Shown here: in pieces, positions 14,888-22,837 of the stretch
Layout: each line of letters opens with the position of its first letter
How positions within the stretch are numbered: the stretch's first letter is position 1
Origin: JAEUNJ01 sp052035955
GTDB lineage: Bacteria > Pseudomonadota > Gammaproteobacteria > Burkholderiales > Rhodocyclaceae
Length of the DNA stretch: 24,811 nucleotides
NCBI GenBank assembly: GCA_052035955.1
Contig: JBPOHD010000045.1
Location: 1 to 24,811, forward strand
Direction: 5' to 3'
Position numbers and translations under genes: made by a program
Notes under the pieces: model-generated
Told to the model about the DNA's origin: nothing
What the model saw: the letters and a program-made list of their open reading frames with translations, nothing else
Database searches by the model: none

Positions 14888-17800
14888 TCAAAGGGGAAGG
14901 GACGGCGGCGATTCCGGCGGAGCCATCACCCGGCCGACGAGGGCGTCGATGGCGCGGAGCAGTTCGTCCCGGTCCCGGTGGAGATCCGGAAGCCTGGCCC
15001 GGGCCTCCTCGACGTGGCCGCCGCGGAGCAGTTCGGCCATTTCGGCGGCCTGGGCGTGGACACGCTCGTGGAAGGGCGCGATGGCCCGGAATTCGGGCAG
15101 GGCTCCGTAGCGGGTCGCGCCGCTGCCCAGGTACCAGCGTCCGAACCGGCAATGCCGGGAATCCATGTCTTCGCCCATCGGGTGGGAATCCGGGGCGCCG
15201 ATCCGGTCCTCGAAGGCGCGGATCCAGTTCCGGTGGCTCTGGGCCGCCACCAGCAGGGGCAGGTTCTCGCGCCTGGCCGGCCGGTCGTCGAAGGTCATGC
15301 CCGCTGCCTCCTCGTGCCATGACTGGATCCAGCCGGCCATCGATTCCGCCGGCATGGCCCGGGCAATGCCCCAGCCCTGGGCCAGCCGGCAACCGATGAG
15401 GACCAGCAGCGCCCCGTGTTCCGCCGTCTCGACCCCCTCGGCGATGACGGGGCGGTTGAAGGCCTCGGCCAGCCGCACCACGCTTTCCACGATGTCCAGG
15501 TCGGTCGGGTCGTCCAGCATGTTTCGCACGAAGCTCTGGTCGATCTTCAGCACGTCCACCGGCAACTTGCGGAAGTAGGCCAGGGAGGCATAGCCGGTCC
15601 CGAAATCGTCGAGGGCGAAGCGCACCCCGAGCTGGCGGCAGTTCGCCAGGGTCCGGGTCGCCCGCTCCATGTCGTTCAGGGCGGCGGTCTCGAGGATTTC
15701 CAGTTCCAGGCGATCCGGGGCCACGTCCCGGTGGCGATCCAGCCCCTGCCGCAGCCGGTCGGCGAAATCCGCCCGCAGCAGGTGGTTGGCGCTGATATTG
15801 ACGCTGACCGTCAGGTCCAGGCCCTCCCGCTGCCAGGCGGCCACCTGGGCCAGGGCGGTGTCGATCACCCATTCGCCGAGGGCGACTTCCAGGTCCGTGC
15901 CATTGACGTCCTGCAGGAAGGCGACGGGCAGCAGCAGACCCTCCTCCGGGTGGCGCCAGCGGACCAGTCCCTCGGCGCCGAACACCCGTCGGTCGACCAG
16001 GTCCACCTTCGGCTGGTAGTGGAGGACGAATTCGCCACCCGCCAGGGCGGCCGACAGGCGCTGCAGGCGGTGCCGGTGGGCCTTGACCCGGCGGTCCTGC
16101 TCCGGGTCGTAGAGGTGGTAGCAGTTCTTGCCCTGTTCCTTGGCCCGGTACATGGCCTGGTCGGCATGCCGCAGGAGGGTGTCGGCGTCCGGATCGTCTT
16201 CCGGGCAGAGGGTGACGCCGATGCTGGCGGAGACGGTCACGCTATGGCCATCGTCGATGGCCATGGGCACGGCAACTGCAGTCCGCACCCGCTCCAGGAC
16301 CTGGGTGCAGTCCTCGGCCCTCGGCAGGTCGCACAGGAGGAGCACGAACTCGTCTCCGCCCAGCCGGGCCAGGGTGTCGTTGGCCCGCAACTGTCCCTGC
16401 AGGCGGCGCGCGGTCTCGACCAGCAGCCGGTCGCCCGCCCCATGGCCATAGCGGTCGTTGATCGGTTTGAAGCCGTCCAGGTCCAGGTAGCAGACGGCGA
16501 GGAACTGGCCCGTCCGGTCCACCCGGGCGATGGCCTGCCGCAGGCGGTCGTCGAGCAGCCGCCGGTTGGGCGCGCCGGTGAGGGCGTCGTAGTGGGCGAT
16601 GCGGTCCAGTTCCGCCTCGTGCCGCTTGAACACGCTGATGTCGGAAAAGACGCCGATGTAGTGCTGGGGCGAACCGGCGTCGTCCAGGATGGCGGAGATC
16701 GAGAGCATCTGCGGATACACCTCGCCGTTGCGCCGCCGGTTCCATATTTCCCCACGCCACAGATGCTTTTCGCTCAGCGACTGCCACAGGTTGGAAAAGA
16801 ATCCCGGCCCGTGGCGTCCCGAGGCGAGCAGCTTCGGATCCTCGCCGATCACCTCGTCCCGCCGGTAGCCCGTGATGCGGGTGAAGGCGGGGTTCACGTC
16901 CGTGATCCGGTTGCCGGCATCGGTGATGACGATGCCTTCGTAGCTGCTGGCGAAGACGCTGGCCGCCAGGCGCAATTGCGCCTCGGACTGCTTGCGCTGG
17001 CTGATGTCGCGGACCACGGCCAGGACTCTCTCCCGGTCGCCGATATGGGCCAGGCGGAGGCTGACCTCGACCCAGAACAGGCGGCCGTCGCCGGCCCGTG
17101 CCTGCCACTCGAAGACCTGGGGTCCCTCGGCGCGGGCCTTCGCCAGGCGGGCGGCGGCAACCTCGGGCGCGTAGGCGGGGCCGGGACCGCTGATGTCGGC
17201 GAGGGTCCGCGACAGGGCCTCGTCCCGGGTGCAACCGTACATTTCGCACATGCGCCGGTTGACGTCGAGGACCCGCCCCGTGGACGCATCGTGGATGAAA
17301 ATGGCATCGCTGACCGAGTCGAAGATCTCCTGGAAGCGGAATTCGCTCTCGGCCAGCGCCGCCTGGGCCTGCCGCCGCCGGTTCCAGCCGGATTGGACCA
17401 TCAGCGCGAAGACCAGGGTGGCCACGGCGAAGAGCCCGGCGAACGAGGCGATGCGGCGGGTGTCGGCGCGCCATTGGGCCAGGTAGTCCTCCTCGGCCAG
17501 GCCGATCACCATGAAGAGCGGGTGATCGCCGACCTGGCGGAAATGATAGGCGCGCGAGACGCCATCGATGCCGGAGACCGCCTGGTAGTTGGCGGAACGA
17601 ACCCCGGATTCCAGCAGGGCCCGCAACTGGGCGGAGGGCGTCGTCGATCCGGTCCTGGCGCCCTGGCTGTCTTCCCTGCTGTAGCGGGCGATCAGGGTGG
17701 TCCTGTCCCATAGCCCGGTATTTCCCTTCGGCCCCAGGTCCAGCTTGGCGAACATGGCGACGAACTGGTCCGTCGCCACGGCGACGTGGACGTCACCGCC

Positions 17801-18337
17801 GAAGCGGCCGTCCGCCTCGTCGATCCGCCGTCCCAGGGTGATCACGGGCTTCAGGGCGGCGCGGCCCAGGACGGGCCTGGAGAACACCAGGCCGGCTCGC
17901 TGGTCTTCGCGCAGGCGAATGAACTGGGGACGGTCGGCGATGCTGACGTTGCGGACCTCGACGTTGTTCACCGCATGGCGGATGATGCCGTCGGCGTCCA
18001 CGACCCGCAGTCCCAGGGCCTCGGGTATGCGTTCGTCCTGGTTAGCGATGAAGGCCGCCATGGCCTTCGGGTCGATGCCGCCGTGCGCCTTCTGGCGGGC
18101 CACTTCGTCGATCACGGTGAGCAGGGTGAGGTCGATCTTCTGGATGAATCCGACCAGGCCCTCCTCGAGGATCCTCGAGTAGTTCTCGGTGAGGAACCGG
18201 GCCTGGTCGGTGGCCTGTTGCCGGCTCTGCAGGGCGACGAGCGAGACGATGCCGACGACCAGCAGGTTGGCGACGAGGGTGCCACCCCAGAGCCAGCGGT
18301 GGAAACCGCCCCCGGCCTTGTCGGCGGTCGTGCTCAC
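14888..18337 (-). CDS. Membrane PAS-PAS-GGDEF-EAL protein with C-terminal CZB zinc-binding domain
   Basis: This 1149-residue bifunctional cyclic-di-GMP protein starts at a GTG that overlaps the rlhA stop (GTGA, 18334-18337). A membrane helix (about 15-37), a periplasmic Cache-like sensor (about 40-285) and a second helix (about 296-315) are followed by two PAS domains (about 330-448 and 455-570). The GGDEF domain (about 575-745) has an intact GGDEF (660-664) and an inhibitory RxxD site five residues before it (RAND, 651-654), so cyclase activity is expected. The EAL domain (about 755-1010) reads EGL instead of EAL at 789-791, but DDFGTGY, KIDQSF and AEGVE are intact, so phosphodiesterase activity is plausible. 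The C-terminus (about 1032-1135) is a CZB-like domain with His1035, Cys1063 (RHCRFGRW), His1090 and His1094 as likely zinc ligands. It may tune c-di-GMP to zinc or redox conditions. Confidence 0.93.
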   Translation of the reverse strand: MSTTADKAGGGFHRWLWGGTLVANLLVVGIVSLVALQSRQQATDQARFLTENYSRILEEGLVGFIQKIDLTLLTVIDEVARQKAHGGIDPKAMAAFIANQDERIPEALGLRVVDADGIIRHAVNNVEVRNVSIADRPQFIRLREDQRAGLVFSRPVLGRAALKPVITLGRRIDEADGRFGGDVHVAVATDQFVAMFAKLDLGPKGNTGLWDRTTLIARYSREDSQGARTGSTTPSAQLRALLESGVRSANYQAVSGIDGVSRAYHFRQVGDHPLFMVIGLAEEDYLAQWRADTRRIASFAGLFAVATLVFALMVQSGWNRRRQAQAALAESEFRFQEIFDSVSDAIFIHDASTGRVLDVNRRMCEMYGCTRDEALSRTLADISGPGPAYAPEVAAARLAKARAEGPQVFEWQARAGDGRLFWVEVSLRLAHIGDRERVLAVVRDISQRKQSEAQLRLAASVFASSYEGIVITDAGNRITDVNPAFTRITGYRRDEVIGEDPKLLASGRHGPGFFSNLWQSLSEKHLWRGEIWNRRRNGEVYPQMLSISAILDDAGSPQHYIGVFSDISVFKRHEAELDRIAHYDALTGAPNRRLLDDRLRQAIARVDRTGQFLAVCYLDLDGFKPINDRYGHGAGDRLLVETARRLQGQLRANDTLARLGGDEFVLLLCDLPRAEDCTQVLERVRTAVAVPMAIDDGHSVTVSASIGVTLCPEDDPDADTLLRHADQAMYRAKEQGKNCYHLYDPEQDRRVKAHRHRLQRLSAALAGGEFVLHYQPKVDLVDRRVFGAEGLVRWRHPEEGLLLPVAFLQDVNGTDLEVALGEWVIDTALAQVAAWQREGLDLTVSVNISANHLLRADFADRLRQGLDRHRDVAPDRLELEILETAALNDMERATRTLANCRQLGVRFALDDFGTGYASLAYFRKLPVDVLKIDQSFVRNMLDDPTDLDIVESVVRLAEAFNRPVIAEGVETAEHGALLVLIGCRLAQGWGIARAMPAESMAGWIQSWHEEAAGMTFDDRPARRENLPLLVAAQSHRNWIRAFEDRIGAPDSHPMGEDMDSRHCRFGRWYLGSGATRYGALPEFRAIAPFHERVHAQAAEMAELLRGGHVEEARARLPDLHRDRDELLRAIDALVGRVMAPPESPPSLPL

Positions 18338-20337
18338 GCCGGCTGCCCCGGGGGCTTGCCCTGGCGGTGCCAGGTCACCGGGACGGCCATGGGTACCAGG
18401 CCGGGCGGGGGGCTGGCCAGGATGGCCTTGCGCATCCTGCCCGTCACGTGCATCTCGCAGGCCCGGCAGTCGAACACCAGGGTCAGTCGTTCGTTGCCGT
18501 TGACGAGGGTCATGGGCTCCGCCCGCACCTGTCCCTGGACGCCGGTCACTCCCTTGGCCTGTTTCGGGCAGAGGCTGAAGGAATATCGGAGGCAGTGCTT
18601 GGTGATCATCAGCGAGACCTCGCCGGCTTCCTCGTGGGCCTCGAAGGCCGCCTCGATGAGCCTGACCCCGTGGCGGGCGTAGAAGCTCCGCGCGGCCCGG
18701 TTATAGACGTTGGCCAGGTAGCTCAGGGTCTCTTCCGGGTACGGACATGGAGGCACCGATTCCTGCCGCCGCGGCGGCCGTCCGTGGGCGACCAGCCGGG
18801 CGGCCATCAGCCTGTCCGCAGCTTCCCGGCGCAGGCGGTTGAGCAGCGACGCCGGCACGAAACAGGGTGCCACCCAATCCACGGCGAGCCCCTCGAGCAC
18901 GAAGTCGGTGTCTCCCAGGCGGGACAGGTGCTCGCCCAGGGCCTGTTCGGCGGTCTCCGGCCGTCGGGCTGCCTCGTGGGGCGCCTCGGTCTCGGCCGCG
19001 GCGGTGATGCCGTCCTCGTCCGTCAGGCGAAGCCGGAAGCCCGTGGCCGTGGCGGCGAACTCGGCCCGCAAGCCGATGCGCCGCTCGGATGACTTGCGGT
19101 GCAGGGCCTGTTCCCAGGCCTGGTCCCGGTTGCGATTGATGGACAGGCCCGGCCTCAGGCCGGGGAGGGCCGACAGGGGTTCGTTCGGCCAGACGCGCCA
19201 TACCTTCCCGGCGCCTCCGGCCGTCGCCGGCTGCCGCTCGACCCGGTTGGCGAGGGCGCCCACCACCCGGCGCTTGGCGAGCCAGTTGAGGCCGTCGCCG
19301 TTGGCCATGGATTCGGCGGTCTCCAGTTCGAACCAGTCCGGACCGAGCCGGGTCAGTTGCCCCAGGGGAAGGCCGACGAAGGCCGGGGCATCGAAGGCGC
19401 CGATGTCGGCCTGCCGGCCGCGGCTGAAATAGTCGGTGCTGCCTCGGTGGAAGGTCTTGTCGGGATCGGGCATGAAGAACAGGCGCGTGCGCCCGCTGGA
19501 GACCCGGCGCAGGTCCGGCCTGCCCTCGAGCAGTCCGTCGATCAGGCGCCGGTAGTGGCCGGTGATGTTCTTCACGTAGGGTGCTTCCTTGTAGCGCCCC
19601 TCGATCTTGAAGCTGCGCACACCGGCGTCCACGAGGGCCGCGAGATGGTCGCTCTGGTCGTTGTCCTTCACGGACAGCAGGTGCTTGTCGAAGGCCACCA
19701 CGCGACCGGCGGCGTCCTCCAGCGTATAGGGCAGCCGGCAGGCCTGGGAACAGTCGCCGCGGTTGGCGCTGCGGCCGGTATGGGCATGGCTGATGTAGCA
19801 CTGGCCCGAGAAGGCGACGCACAGCGCGCCATGGACGAAGTGCTCGATGACGACGTCGGCCGGCACCGCTGCCCGCACCGCGGCGATCTCCCCGATCGTC
19901 AGTTCCCGGGCCAGCACCAGCTGTGAAAATCCAGCGTCGGCCAGGAAACGGGCCTTTTCCGGGCTGCGGATGTCGCACTGGGTGGAGGCATGCAGGTCGA
20001 TGGGCGGCAGGTCCAGTTCCAGCAGCCCCATGTCCTGCACGATCAGGGCGTCGACCCCCGCATCCCAGCACTGCCGGACCAGTTCCCGGGCCGGTTCCAG
20101 CTCGCTGTCGTGCAGGATGGTGTTCAGCGTGACGTAGATGCGGGCATGGAAGCGGTGGGCGAATTCCGCCAGAGCGGCGATTTCCGCCATGCCGTTGCCG
20201 GCGGATTGCCGGGCGCCGAAGGCGGGTCCGCCGATATAGACCGCGTCGGCGCCGTGCAGGACCGCCTGGCGGCCGATCTCCGCGGTCTTGGCCGGGGCGA
20301 GGAGCTCGATCTGGGGTGTCGGGGCGGGGGCTGGCAT
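18334..20337 (-). CDS. rlhA: RlhA (YdcP), U32-family 23S rRNA C2501 hydroxylation protein
   Basis: This 667-residue protein matches E. coli YdcP/RlhA along its length. Shared parts include HGADAVYIGGPAFGAR (28-43), LNTILHDSELEPA, VDALIVQDMG, LHASTQCDIR, the cysteine region HGALC..SGQCYISHA..GRSANRGDCSQACRLPY (Cys173, 180, 196, 200), KIEGRYK, FHRGSTDYF, and the C-terminal ITKHCLR..LCPKQAKG and FDCRACEMHV. RlhA is needed for 5-hydroxycytidine at position 2501 of 23S rRNA, with hydroxyl supply from prephenate-dependent metabolism in E. coli; the cysteines are thought to hold a 4Fe-4S cluster. A TATAGT at 20349-20354 on this strand lies so close to ATG 20337 that the mRNA may be nearly leaderless. 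The gene is first of an overlapping operon with the GGDEF/EAL gene and the DMT permease. Confidence 0.95.
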   Translation of the reverse strand: MPAPAPTPQIELLAPAKTAEIGRQAVLHGADAVYIGGPAFGARQSAGNGMAEIAALAEFAHRFHARIYVTLNTILHDSELEPARELVRQCWDAGVDALIVQDMGLLELDLPPIDLHASTQCDIRSPEKARFLADAGFSQLVLARELTIGEIAAVRAAVPADVVIEHFVHGALCVAFSGQCYISHAHTGRSANRGDCSQACRLPYTLEDAAGRVVAFDKHLLSVKDNDQSDHLAALVDAGVRSFKIEGRYKEAPYVKNITGHYRRLIDGLLEGRPDLRRVSSGRTRLFFMPDPDKTFHRGSTDYFSRGRQADIGAFDAPAFVGLPLGQLTRLGPDWFELETAESMANGDGLNWLAKRRVVGALANRVERQPATAGGAGKVWRVWPNEPLSALPGLRPGLSINRNRDQAWEQALHRKSSERRIGLRAEFAATATGFRLRLTDEDGITAAAETEAPHEAARRPETAEQALGEHLSRLGDTDFVLEGLAVDWVAPCFVPASLLNRLRREAADRLMAARLVAHGRPPRRQESVPPCPYPEETLSYLANVYNRAARSFYARHGVRLIEAAFEAHEEAGEVSLMITKHCLRYSFSLCPKQAKGVTGVQGQVRAEPMTLVNGNERLTLVFDCRACEMHVTGRMRKAILASPPPGLVPMAVPVTWHRQGKPPGQPA

Positions 20338-20468
20338 TTGCGCGCCGCACTATAACCCAAGCCCCGTTGCGCCGGGCGGCGACGGGGCGATCGGAGCTCG
20401 CGGGAATTCCCTCGACGGTGCCGCCGCGTTATCCTGCGGCGACACCCTTGGCCAGACCGGTCCTGCCC

Positions 20469-21023
20469 GTGCCCGAACCCGACCTTTCCGCCATCGCGCG
20501 ATGGCCCAATGTACCCGCCTGCTATGGCTGGTTGTCCCTCGATCGCCGAGGCCGCTGGCGGTTGCAGGGGGAGCCGGTGACCCACCCGGGCCTGATCGCC
20601 TTCATCAACCGCCAGTACGGCTGCGACGAAGCCGGCCGCTGGTTCCTGCAGAACGGGCCGCAAAGGGTGTTCGTCAGGCTGGACTACGCGCCCTGGGTCT
20701 ATCGCCTGGCCGGCGGTGGGCGCCTGCTGGCCCATACCGGCGAGGAGGCGGGCGAGGCCCGGGCGTTGTGGCTGGACGAGGAGGGCAGCGTGCTGCTGGC
20801 CGCCGCTCCCGGCGTCGGCCTGCTCGACGATCGGGACCTGGCGGAGTTCATGGCCGAATGCCGCGATCCGAACGGCGCCGCGGCCGGCGAGGAAGCGCTG
20901 CTGGCGGCCCTGGAGGGACGGGGAGAATTCACCTGGCATGGCCTGGTTGCCGGCCGCCTGCAGAGGGCGGAGGTGGCGGCCCGCTTTGGCTTCGAACCGG
21001 ACCCGGCACCGGCGCCCTCCTGA
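20469..21023 (+). CDS. Conserved protein of unknown function (PACYGWLSLDRRG family)
   Basis: This 184-residue product starts at GTG 20469 (V-PEPDLSAIARW). The segment WPNVPACYGWLSLDRRGRWRL, followed by ITHPGLIAFINRQYG-like and NGPQRVFVRLDYAPWVYRL stretches, is conserved in a betaproteobacterial family that I recall only as an unnamed DUF of this length; I do not assign a number. The protein appears cytoplasmic, without signal or membrane helix. It is divergent from rlhA, with 131 bases between starts. The C-terminus (GRLQRAEVAARFGFEPDP) looks like a small helical domain. No function can be proposed. An upstream ATG at 20316 would overlap rlhA and is unlikely. The ribosome site is poor. Confidence 0.8.
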   Translation: MPEPDLSAIARWPNVPACYGWLSLDRRGRWRLQGEPVTHPGLIAFINRQYGCDEAGRWFLQNGPQRVFVRLDYAPWVYRLAGGGRLLAHTGEEAGEARALWLDEEGSVLLAAAPGVGLLDDRDLAEFMAECRDPNGAAAGEEALLAALEGRGEFTWHGLVAGRLQRAEVAARFGFEPDPAPAPS

Positions 21024-21091
21024 GGGGCAACCGTGGCCGGCACCGGACCGCGGCGGTCGGCGAATCCCGGGCCAACCTTCCGTACCGGCCG

Positions 21092-21109
21092 TTAGTCCGT
21101 TCGGACTAA
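21092..21109. promoter_or_regulatory. Perfect 8+8 palindrome upstream of the PEP-CTERM gene
   Basis: TTAGTCCG (21092-21099), TT, CGGACTAA (21102-21109) form an exact inverted repeat about 175 bases before the ATG at 21284. The AT-rich outer arms and short centre are like operators of dimeric regulators (LuxR/FixJ type) rather than a terminator, and no T-tract follows. It is 68 bases past the stop of the preceding gene. Confidence 0.55.
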
Positions 21110-21283
21110 TGACGCGAGCACGCGGATGGAATAAGCTCGCGGCGCCAAGGCGGAGGGAAATCGCTTCCCAATAATGAGAATGGTATCGGGGATTCCGTCG
21201 TCCTGGCGCCGGGGCCAAGCGGCGCGACCAGACGGTCGTGACCGGGCGGCCCTCCCATCGGAGTTCGTCCTGGAGGAGTACCC

Positions 21284-22243
21284 ATGCCCAAGCAATCCCT
21301 TTTTCGTCGCCGTACCGGCAGAGGATCGGCCGTATTGCGCTGCCTTGCAGCCGTGGCCCTGGCCGCCGGATCGACCGTCGTCCATGCCGGATCCGGCGAT
21401 GTCCGCTTCTCCTTCACGTGGTTCAGCGGACCCCATACCGTGACGACGGCTTTCGGGCCCACCGTCGGCCGGGTCAATGGCGATGTCGTCCCCAACGTCG
21501 CGGCGACAACGCCGACTGGATACGGCGGCTGGAACCTGATCGGCGACATGTCGCTCACCCCCTATTCCGCCAGCACCGCCGACAGCGGGCTGGGCGGTAC
21601 TGCCAGCGTGGACCTGCGCTACGACTGGGTGACGCCGCCGTCGATCTTCGAGAACAGGATTTCCTTCACCCCCCGTTCCTTCGCCGGCGTATCGGTGGGC
21701 GAGGACTTCGTGCTGGGGACGCTGAGCTTTCAGAACGGCGCCTGGTTCGGTGCCGGCGCCACCCCCGACCTGAACCTGCCGAGCCAATTCGGTTTCACCA
21801 TCCAGACCGTTTCCGGGGACGGTGCCGCATTCAACCAGTCGATCTCGGGTTCCATCGTCATGGCGGTGCATTCCCCCCTCGAGAACGACACGAGCACGCT
21901 GGCCGGCCAGGAGGCCGAAGCCGATTGGATTTACCTGAGCAGCCCTGCCTTCATCGGTGGTTCACCGGCCCTGCGGGTATTCGATACCTGCTGCCGGCCG
22001 TCCGGGGCGACGTCCGTCGGCAGCGTCGACGTGGTGGCGCGTTTCAATTCCCTGGATCTCGTCGGATTTGCCAATCCGACCGGTGGGGCCTTCATCACCG
22101 CGGGAACGGCGCCCCTGCCGGCCTCGGGAACGATGCCGCCGGTCCCGGAACCCGAGACCTATGCGATGTTCCTCACCGGCCTCGGGTTCATGGCGACATT
22201 GGCCCGCCGCAGGACGTCCGCCCGAGGGGCTGCCCGAGACTGA
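21284..22243 (+). CDS. PEP-CTERM sorted exported protein, probable choice-of-anchor K type
   Basis: This 319-residue protein starts at ATG 21284, with GGAGGAG at 21272-21278. It has an N-terminal signal peptide (basic RRRTGR, hydrophobic core to about 31, probable cleavage after VVHA at 35). It ends in a PEP-CTERM tail: VPEP (287-290), a hydrophobic helix (YAMFLTGLGFMATLA) and RRR (308-310). Such tails are processed by exosortase EpsH-type systems that sort proteins to the envelope together with exopolysaccharide. The middle part, with FVLGTLSFQNGAWFGAGATP (143-161) and beta-rich flanks, resembles choice-of-anchor K domains. No exosortase gene lies in the window. It seems to be a single-gene unit: the next gene is convergent. 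Confidence 0.92.
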   Translation: MPKQSLFRRRTGRGSAVLRCLAAVALAAGSTVVHAGSGDVRFSFTWFSGPHTVTTAFGPTVGRVNGDVVPNVAATTPTGYGGWNLIGDMSLTPYSASTADSGLGGTASVDLRYDWVTPPSIFENRISFTPRSFAGVSVGEDFVLGTLSFQNGAWFGAGATPDLNLPSQFGFTIQTVSGDGAAFNQSISGSIVMAVHSPLENDTSTLAGQEAEADWIYLSSPAFIGGSPALRVFDTCCRPSGATSVGSVDVVARFNSLDLVGFANPTGGAFITAGTAPLPASGTMPPVPEPETYAMFLTGLGFMATLARRRTSARGAARD

Positions 22244-22280
22244 TCGGTCCGGGGCATCGCCTGATGCCGCGAATGCCGTG

Positions 22281-22308
22281 GCGCCCGGGGCAGGTCTTGC
22301 CCGGGCGC
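22281..22308. terminator. GC-rich hairpin between convergent genes
   Basis: GCGCCCGGG (22281-22289) and CCCGGGCGC (22300-22308) make a perfect 9-bp stem with a 10-base loop. It lies 38 bases after the PEP-CTERM stop and 41 bases before the end of the EthD-like gene on the other strand. There is no T-run, so it is a bidirectional terminator candidate only. Confidence 0.5.
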
Positions 22309-22348
22309 GGCCCGATTCACTGTTGGTGTGCCGCCGGCGGGAGCGGTT

Positions 22349-22702
22349 TCAGGCGTGGCGGTGCAGTTCGCCGATCTGCCCGGCCCCCGCGTTCAGCAGG
22401 ATTTCGCTGACCTGGGTGACGGGCTGGATGTCCGTGTAGTTGGGGATGTCGCCGAGGATGGCCTTGGCGTTCGGACCGAAGGCGGCCAGGAAGGCATCGA
22501 CCGATTCGAAGAACAGGTGGCCGCAGGCGACGTAGGTGGGCGCCGATCCGGGCGTCCCGCCGGCGACGCCCCGGTCAACGGCCAGGCCCTTGAGGGCGGT
22601 GCCGAGTTTGTCCCGCACCATGGGCATGTGCGAGCTGCAGTAGTAATCCATGTCGAACCGGCATCCCTCGGCGTTGGGGTAGAGCACGCTGACCTTGATC
22701 AT
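22349..22702 (-). CDS. EthD family protein
   Basis: This 117-residue protein starts at ATG 22702, with GAGGAG six bases upstream. It has the dimeric alpha/beta-barrel pattern of EthD: IKVSVLYPNAEGCRFDMDYYCSSHMPMVRDKLG at the N-terminus, with the typical DxxYY..HMP helix, and ACGHLFFESVDAFLAAFGPNAKAILGDIPNYTDIQPVTQVSE at the C-terminus. EthD was first found with ethyl tert-butyl ether oxidation genes; most members have no proven activity and occur near catabolic or polyketide genes. It follows a XylR/DmpR-class regulator gene on the same strand, 135 bases downstream of it. Whether they share a transcript is unclear. The protein is cytoplasmic. Confidence 0.9.
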   Translation of the reverse strand: MIKVSVLYPNAEGCRFDMDYYCSSHMPMVRDKLGTALKGLAVDRGVAGGTPGSAPTYVACGHLFFESVDAFLAAFGPNAKAILGDIPNYTDIQPVTQVSEILLNAGAGQIGELHRHA

Positions 22703-22837
22703 GACCTTCTCCTCGTCTGTTGGTTCATCGTCCGCCCTTGGCGGATTCCGGCGCGGGCCGGCGGCGTCATCTTAGCAACCGGCGGCGGCGCTTTGGCGTT
22801 CGCTTCCGGGCGTCGCCAGGCGGCCGGGGCGCCGCCG

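Noticed and set aside
21170..21188. ATAATGAGAATGGTATC as a Fur box before the PEP-CTERM gene
   Set aside because: Only the left half resembles the Fur consensus; the right half does not, and nothing in the gene suggests iron control.
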